Assembly: GCA_964036195.1 (NCBI GenBank)
Contig: OZ038457.1
Span: 11,931,147-11,995,146, forward strand
Reading direction: 5' to 3'
Length of the DNA: 64,000 nt
Source of the DNA: Sphaerolaimus hirsutus
Taxonomy: Eukaryota > Nematoda > Chromadorea > Monhysterida > Sphaerolaimidae
Within the stretch, counting starts at the first letter, position 1. Each line of letters begins with the position of its first letter. Shown one piece after another: positions 58,482 through 64,000 of this stretch. The notes below the pieces were generated by a model. The model was not told the origin of the DNA. It did not search any database and saw only the letters and a program-made list of their open reading frames with translations. The position numbers and the translations under genes are program-made.

Positions 58482-61400
58482 CTGCGAGACATGCATGAAT
58501 ATAACAGTGCACACAGTTAGCTCAGTCATGTTTGCTTAGTCCGACTATAGCCTGCGACAATGATACTTGACCAACTGCCATTAATTGATTAAGTAACGCG
58601 CATGGATTTATTGATCGTATGGACGAAAGGTTATTTTTCAGATGCCCAAAATTCTTTAAATTTAAGGGATATACCGTATTTCCTCGAAATGCCCCCCATT
58701 GAATTAACCCCCCCCCCCTCGAAATACCCCCAGGTGTTTTCGAGCTGGGGAAAAAATAAACCCCCCCTCGCAGGGGTCTCCAAGATTTTGGCCCTCGCGG
58801 GGGCTGGATAGATAGCAAATCGCTCCTCCGGAGGGATAGATAGCTGAAAAAAATTTCTGGGGGGGGGGCTCGCGGGAGCAAAATATATAGGCTTTTTCAG
58901 TGCATAGAAGGCCGAAAGGGGAAAAAATCGCTAATAATCGGTTAAAAGTGGCCAAAAGTAGGTTTAAAATGGCTAAAAACAGGCATATAACCATGCATAT
59001 AGCCGGAGAGCACGATTTTGAAGGTGGAAAACTATAAAAAGGTGCGAAAATTGGTGATTTTTAGAGAAAAATTGGGGCAAAATTTCTCAAAAACCACTAC
59101 AGATAGATAGATAGTTGAGCGATATGGGGGGGGGGTCTTTGGGGGGGCAGTGCACTATTCCGCATGTAAACCCATCCCGCATGTTGACCCGGAACACATT
59201 TAATTATACCTGGCATGTTGAAAATAGGTGATAAAACACATGACCTAGTTATTTTGAAGGTGAAATTCTATAAGAAGTATGAAAATTATAGAATTTTGGT
59301 GAACATTAGCGTAAAATTGCTCAAAAGCGCTCCAGATATCTAGATAGCTAGGCAATTAGCGGTGGGGGGTGTTCAAGGGAATGTAGCCAAAACAAATTTC
59401 GCCAGGGATAGATAGATAGCTGGGCGGTTTGAAGTGGTGTGACCCACCCCCCTTTCTTACCCCTGCAGGCATAATGTGTCTATAATGGGTCTACATGCGG
59501 AATGGGCTTTGATGCGGGATGGGCCCTAGCCCTTTGGGGGTAGTAGCCAAAAATTTAGCCTCGGGATAGATAGATAGCTGAGCGGCCTCGGGGATAGATA
59601 GATAGCTGGCGGATTTGGGGGAGGGCAGCCCCCCCCCCACCCCCCCCCCCCCCTAGGAGACCCCTGCCCCCTCGAAATACCCCCCCTCTGAAATGATGTA
59701 CATCATGTATGCAACGTACATGATGTATTTATTGCTGCCGGTTCGCACCGCAGCTACACATATATTTAAATACCCAGTGTGAGTAGCGATTACGTTAATA
59801 TGCCCACATATATCCTATTTCGTCACATGTATTACCCCTTTTGGGCACGTTTTGACGTAATCTTTAGTACCAATTTCACGAAAATTTCTGACGAAATAAT
59901 AAACCCCCCCTCGAATAAGCCCCCCTCAAAATTTCCACTCTGAAAAAATAAACCCCCTGGCAGGGACGTATCCAGGATTTTCGAGCGGGGGGGGGCTGCT
60001 TGTTTACGGGGGCCGGCGAACGGGGGGGGGGGCTCAGCCCCCCCCCCCCTAAAATTTTTGCCCTATATAGGGGCGGAAAGGCGTTTTGGCGCTAGCGCCA
60101 TACAAAGGCGCCACGCCATGACGCTATTGGCGTTGGCGCCAGCGCCAGGAATCGCTTTATATGTATGTAAAAATGCATACATATACAGTGAAATTCGCAA
60201 AAATGTGCTTATTTCCGAGGAACTTGGTTTACAGGGGCCGATCCGCTGAAGATACAATGCATGGGGAAGAAATTGCGCGCTTGCGCGCAAATTTTTTAAG
60301 AAACGTCGGAAAATATATAGGAAAAGTTGCATTTTCCGGGACTTTTTGGGTGTCACCCCGGGAAGGGGGGGGGGGGCTGCAGCCCCCCCGCCCCCCCCCC
60401 TGGATACGTCCTTGCCCCCTGGGGTATTTCGAGGAAATACGGTAGATGAAAAATGCTAAAAGATGAAACTAAAAGCTATATGAAATGATGCCCAGTGACT
60501 GCAACGTAAGCTTCTGTTGTCATCTAATTACTGTAGAGCCTTGGAAAGGCGTGACAGTTCATTATTTTCACTTTTAAAGGTAATTTACTTGTTATTTGTT
60601 GGTGGATCACATTTCATCGACTATCTGCAATTTTCTTGTTCTTGCTGAGAGCGATGGCTTAATGATTGTGGAAAAGAATGCAGATGCATTTGCGTTGATG
60701 TTTTGGGGTTCAATATATAGGCGTTTCCAGGGTGTAGAAGGTAGAAAATGGGGAAAATCGTTAAAAATAGGTGGCAATAGCTAAAATTAGATACATAAGA
60801 ACATGTAGTACAAAAATAGCTTAAGCTAAAACGATGAATGAGCGATTTTGAAGGTGAAAATGTATTAAAAAGTTATAAAAATTAGCGATTTTGAGCAAAA
60901 ATTGTGCTGAAATTTCTGGGGTCAGTTCAGGGGATTAAGATTCAGAGTTCAGGCAGATAAATAGCCGGACGATTTGGGGGGTCCCTCTCAACCCCGCCTA
61001 CTTACCACCACTGGCTGGCAATCTCCACTCACAGTATGCGCGACGGGCAGAGGACTCATCTGCGGCGTGGCGTGCGTCTCAGCAGCCTCCTCGGCCACGT
61101 CCACGTCCAAATCGGGCCACTGCTGCGGCTTGGCCTCCAGTTTCGCCCGTTCCAATCGCTCCGTCAATTCTCGCAGCGCTTTCTGTCTGCAGCATTCGTA
61201 TTTTTGAAGCAAAGTGAGCTGTCATTGCCTCATTTGCTCAGATAATTGAGACGATTTCTCGCTACTTTCAAGAAAAGTTCACCAGAATAATTTGTGGGAA
61301 AAAGCCTTCCGCCCATTCCAGAATAGTTCACAACAATTAACTGTGAGAAAAACGGCTCTGTACCTGTAAACATGTAAACCCGTTCTACATCTAGGTAAAA

Positions 61401-63784
61401 TATGCTAAAAGTAGGTCTATTATATTATATTGTAAATGTTTATAGCTTAAAATAGCGATTTTGAATGTGGACATTGACAAAAAGCAGCAAAAATCAGCGA
61501 TTTTGGGTAAAAGTTCGGGGAAAATTTGCTCCACATTTTATATAGCTGAGATTCGCTGGGGAGGGGGCTCACTTAGGGTTCAAACGATATATCGTATCGA
61601 ATATCGAGTGTCAGAAAAAAATATCGAATATCGGTATCGAAAAGTCATATCGTTCGAACCCTAGGTTCAGTGGATAGTACCGAAAAACATTTTGCCTTGG
61701 AATAGATAGATAGCTGAGCAGCCTCCGGGATAGACAGATGGCCGTTATGGAACGGGTAGCCCCCCATTGGAGACACCTGCATAGGGACTACATGTCAAGC
61801 GGGTTTACATGACTAGGGCGCCTACGGCAGAAAAACAACCAAGAATGTCGCGCACACGTGTGCAGCATCTCCAACCCCCTCACCTTCTCCTATCAGCGTC
61901 AGTTCCAACACTGACCGCGTCCAGCTGGGCCACGTCGACGTAGCGGCGCACGGCCGGCTGGCACAGCGACAGGCGCACAAAGCACCGGTACACGGGCGTG
62001 CTGATCGCCGACACGCACGGGTGCACGCGCGACGGGAACAGACTGAGTGGGGGAGACTAGATGGCTGGGGGGGCTCTGGGATAGATAGATAGCTGAGGGA
62101 TTTGGTGGATCTTATGATCCACTGACAGCACACCTTACCGTGAAATCTACCATATCCGACCTGAATAAAAGATTAGACATTTATTTGTTCTCATCATATT
62201 TATTACATTGCTTCCACTTGATTGAATTTGGTGCAGTTTTACACGTGGTTTTATTCATCAAAATATGGTATCATTCATTGTATAGCGATCTGTCTGTCCA
62301 GTTTTCACCCCCTTCGTGATCGACCCCTGAGTGGGAGAATATAAACTAGTGATTTTGAAAGCGAAAATTTATGAAAATTAGCGAATTTGAGCAAAATTAG
62401 AGCAAAAGTACTCAAAAATCGCTCCGGACAGCTTGAAAGCTGCACGACTTGTGGATAGCCCCCCCCCCATGGGAGACCCCAGCCTCCAACGCTTTTCCAT
62501 CCCTACTCATATCACCCACATAAAAGCTCAAAAAATCCCAGCACACCAACCTGGCAAAACTGAAATGATCGGACATATCGCCTTTGATACCATTGGCATG
62601 CCTCTGGTAAAATCGCAGATACGTCCAACCGGACAACAGACCCAGTGCACACATGGATGGCACTATCCAACTGACCACTCGAAAAATAGAGAGCATTGTC
62701 AGCGTGGAGAGCGCCAGACCGGGCAAGTGGGTGTTCTTCAATCGACCCATCTTAGTGGTCAAGATTACTGAATCGGGAAGAATCTGGACACGCAAAAGTA
62801 AGAAAATTAACGCCACTTTTTCAAATCATCGCAACAAAAAATTGACGAAAACTACACTCGACCTGCTTCACTCCGACAAATACGGCGCCATCGAAGCCGG
62901 CCATGCCGTGCACGGAACGCAAAAACGACTCTTCGCTGTCGATGCCGAGCAAGAACGGCAGCAGCAGCGCCACAGTGCCGCAAACACCCACGGAGACCGT
63001 GACGACCGCAAAGAAGCGCGCCAGGGGGCAGTCCCTGACCCCGTAAAATGCCCTGTAATATTTAAAATGTCATGCAAAGTGTCTAAAGTACCGTAAATGC
63101 CCTGAAAAATGGCAAACACGTTTCCGGCAAACACGGAAAAGTGACTTTAGACACATTTCATGACACTTGATATTTTACAGGGCATTATACAGTGTCTGGG
63201 ATTGCCACCAGCTCGTGCGGCGCCCACAGCGGCTCCAACACGGTGCCGGCCAGGTGCAAGCAGAGCAGGTCGAGCAGCAGCACGAGCACGTTGCGCTCCA
63301 CCAGCCAGAATGTCAGCACCGACCACAGCTGCGTGCCCAGACCGGCCACGGAAATGGCGAGAAAATCGAACACGGTGTCGTTAAGACTGCACATGAAGCC
63401 TGCGAGCGGACGAGACTGTAACGGTGTCTCAAGGGGTGCACAGCTTGTTGATGTCGTTATACTTGTCGGAGCTGACCGAGAATCACTCAGCAAACAGTCA
63501 TGCGATTTCCCAGCACGTTCATCGGAGAGTACAGGCGAAAAATTGGAATGGTTTTCGTACAATTCAATTCGGTTCAATTTCCCCCAGAGCAAAGTCGGTC
63601 TGATACAAACGTCCACACGCAACGTAACATTTAAAATACACATCATCAGTTGGCATGATGCCAAAACGATAATGCACCACGACTCACCAAGGCAAAGGAC
63701 ACAGCATAAAATGCGACAAGATGCAGATGTTCTACTGAGCGACAGACGCACATCATCCGGAACGGAAATCCAGGTGATCTTCAT
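58389..63784 (-). CDS. TMEM115: TMEM115-like Golgi membrane protein (gene span)
   Basis: Exons on the minus strand match TMEM115, a rhomboid-fold multi-pass Golgi protein linked to retrograde transport. Matches: AGTVLEPLWAPHEL, ARFFAVVTVSVGVCG, VHGMAGFDGAVFVGVKQ, LSGWTYLRFYQRHANGIKGD then MSDHFSFA, LSLCQPAVRRYVDV, QKALRELTERLERAKLEAKP then QQWPDLDVD. Several hydrophobic spans lie in the first three conserved exons. The N-terminal exon and the last exon are less certain. A 184-base transposon-like sequence lies between the codons HEL and ARFF, where the protein alignment has no gap; I could not find a GT-AG pair that joins the flanks in frame without losing conserved residues. Confidence 0.88.
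59150..59515. repeat. Dispersed repeat, second copy
   Basis: Direct-orientation relative of 54313-54675, with the same CTATTCCGCATGTAAAC and CTACATGCGGAATGGGC ends. Confidence 0.7.
59961..60414. mobile_element. CAGGGACGTA-ended hAT-type element, copy 2
   Basis: CAGGGACGTATCCAGGATTT to CTGGATACGTCCTTG, flanked by the exact 8-bp duplication CCCCCTGG (59953-59960, 60415-60422). Like copy 1 it carries poly-G/C tracts and an internal GGCGCTAGCGCC block. Inserted into the C-run of the TACCGTATTTCCTC element. Confidence 0.93.
61006..61186 (-). CDS. TMEM115: TMEM115-like exon 6
   Basis: QKALRELTERLERAKLEAKP, QQWPDLDVDVAEEAAETHAT to QPVVV. Cytosolic coiled tail. Donor GTAAGT, phase 0; reading on would end within five codons. 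Confidence 0.85.
61574..61663. mobile_element. Short TAGGGTTCAAACGATAT-ended element
   Basis: TAGGGTTCAAACGATATATC to ATATCGTTCGAACCCTA, 90 bases of ATATCGAATATCG units. Flanks GGCTCACT and GGTTCAGT match at 6 of 8. Ends resemble 46664-46984. Confidence 0.65.
61884..62042 (-). CDS. TMEM115: TMEM115-like exon 5
   Basis: SLFPSRVHPCVSAISTPVYR, RLSLCQPAVRRYVDVAQLDA to GTDADRR. Corresponds to TFFPEILQP...KTVKRYDV...DAERR. Phase 2 in and out. Confidence 0.85.
62551..62783 (-). CDS. TMEM115: TMEM115-like exon 4
   Basis: ILPDSVILTTKMGRLKNTHL, STLTMLSIFRVVSWIVPSMC, SGWTYLRFYQRHANGIKGDM and SDHFSFA. The most conserved exon. Phase 0 in, 2 out. Confidence 0.92.
62863..63024 (-). CDS. TMEM115: TMEM115-like exon 3
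   Basis: LARFFAVVTVSVGVCGTVAL, LLPFLLGIDSEESF, SVHGMAGFDGAVFVGVKQ; matches LLIFFSVVNVSVGLLG...IHGALGFLGGVLVALKQ. The upper end is where homology stops, next to the inserted element; the nearest AG acceptor is at 63035-63036 and is out of phase. Confidence 0.85.
63025..63208. mobile_element. Short inverted-repeat element inside the TMEM115-like coding region
   Basis: GGGGCAGTCCCTGACC at the left and GTCTGGGATTGCCAC at the right are inverted repeats of each other, with GTAAAATGCCCTGTAA / TTTTACAGGGCATTATAC next to them. It is flanked by CAG on both sides. Same family as the ends of 54193-55666 and pieces near 32340-32500 and 38010-38090. Confidence 0.78.
63209..63399 (-). CDS. TMEM115: TMEM115-like exon 2
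   Basis: GFMCSLNDTVFDFLAISVAG, QLWSVLTFWLVERNVLVLLL, HLAGTVLEPLWAPHEL. Two hydrophobic spans. The end coincides with the edge of the 63025-63208 element. Confidence 0.85.
63688..63784 (-). CDS. TMEM115: TMEM115-like exon 1 (candidate)
   Basis: ATG at 63784, MKITWISVPDDVRLSLSRTS then ASCRILCCVLCL, a possible first membrane span. Donor GTGAGT in phase 1, matching the next exon. Weak similarity only; the true start may be outside the window. Confidence 0.35.
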
Positions 63785-64000
63785 GCTGCGCCGCGCCAAC
63801 GTTTCAGTCGAGGCAGAACAGCTGGGAAAACCTACACCGACATCTTTACAAAAAAATATTTCCCCATCTGCATACACTTTTCTGGTCGAAATATCCGATG
63901 AAATCGTACTATTATAGTGAACTTGACGAAATAATTCCTTGATCATCAGGCAACGAACACAAAACAAGAAACTGCATCTGGCGCACCGCGTCAATGGCGC
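63785..64000. other. Right edge, nothing firm
   Basis: The minus strand stays open here, but I see no conserved residues of TMEM115 or another family. Could hold upstream coding or 5' untranslated sequence. Confidence 0.4.

Larger units (their letters stand above)
58672..60444. mobile_element. TACCGTATTTCCTC-ended composite element with nested inserts
   Basis: TACCGTATTTCCTCGAAATG at the left, TATTTCGAGGAAATACGGTA at the right. Between the ends lie TAGATAGATAGCTG repeats, the 59150-59515 block and the hAT-type element 59961-60414. It fills most of the last TMEM115-like intron. Confidence 0.72.

Noticed and set aside
1-64000. tRNA, rRNA and CRISPR-like features
   Set aside because: No cloverleaf, ribosomal sequence or spaced direct-repeat array with unique spacers was seen; the TAGATAGATAG runs are simple repeats, not telomere or CRISPR.

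Overview
The window is nuclear DNA of an invertebrate animal: intron-rich genes with GT-AG splice sites, animal gene families (LOXHD1, MOB1, dynactin p62, TMEM115, PLCXD), AT-rich introns, and very dense short DNA transposons. The sequence does not fix the phylum. Gene models come from joining minus- or plus-strand exons whose splice sites, codon phase and protein homology agree.

Layout. (1) 221-35715, minus strand: most of a LOXHD1-like gene. I place 35 exons (about 2060 codons, every junction GT-AG and in phase) carrying thirteen PLAT domains, the last cut by the left edge. PLAT 8 is interrupted by a Ser/Arg-rich insert. A possible small plus-strand membrane-protein gene sits inside one intron (391-1468). 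(2) 5861-18473: a BEL/Pao LTR retrotransposon with an envelope-like region, inserted antisense in intron 27, with nearly identical LTRs and a 5-bp target duplication. It is young but its coding body is broken about five times. (3) 35716-42029: gene-poor DNA with foldback elements and a Harbinger-type element holding a nested mariner-type element. (4) 42030-44613, plus: a MOB1 gene in three exons. (5) 47227-52529, minus: a PI-PLC X-domain (PLCXD-like) gene, tail to tail with MOB1. (6) 53201-57732, minus: DCTN4 (dynactin p62), nine exons. (7) 58389-63784, minus: a TMEM115-like Golgi membrane protein, with a short transposon lodged at a conserved codon.

The three genes at the right lie head to tail on one strand with short spacers. 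Their products (Hippo/mitotic-exit cofactor, lipase-like protein, dynein cofactor, Golgi protein) are housekeeping and need not be functionally linked.

The most striking content outside genes is a set of at least nine non-autonomous hAT-type elements whose ends I could fix from 8-bp target duplications. They include a family built of GCGCCA blocks, one built almost wholly of GGAAAACGG units, and one built of A/T homopolymer hairpins. Many LOXHD1, PLCXD, DCTN4 and TMEM115 introns are largely made of such elements.
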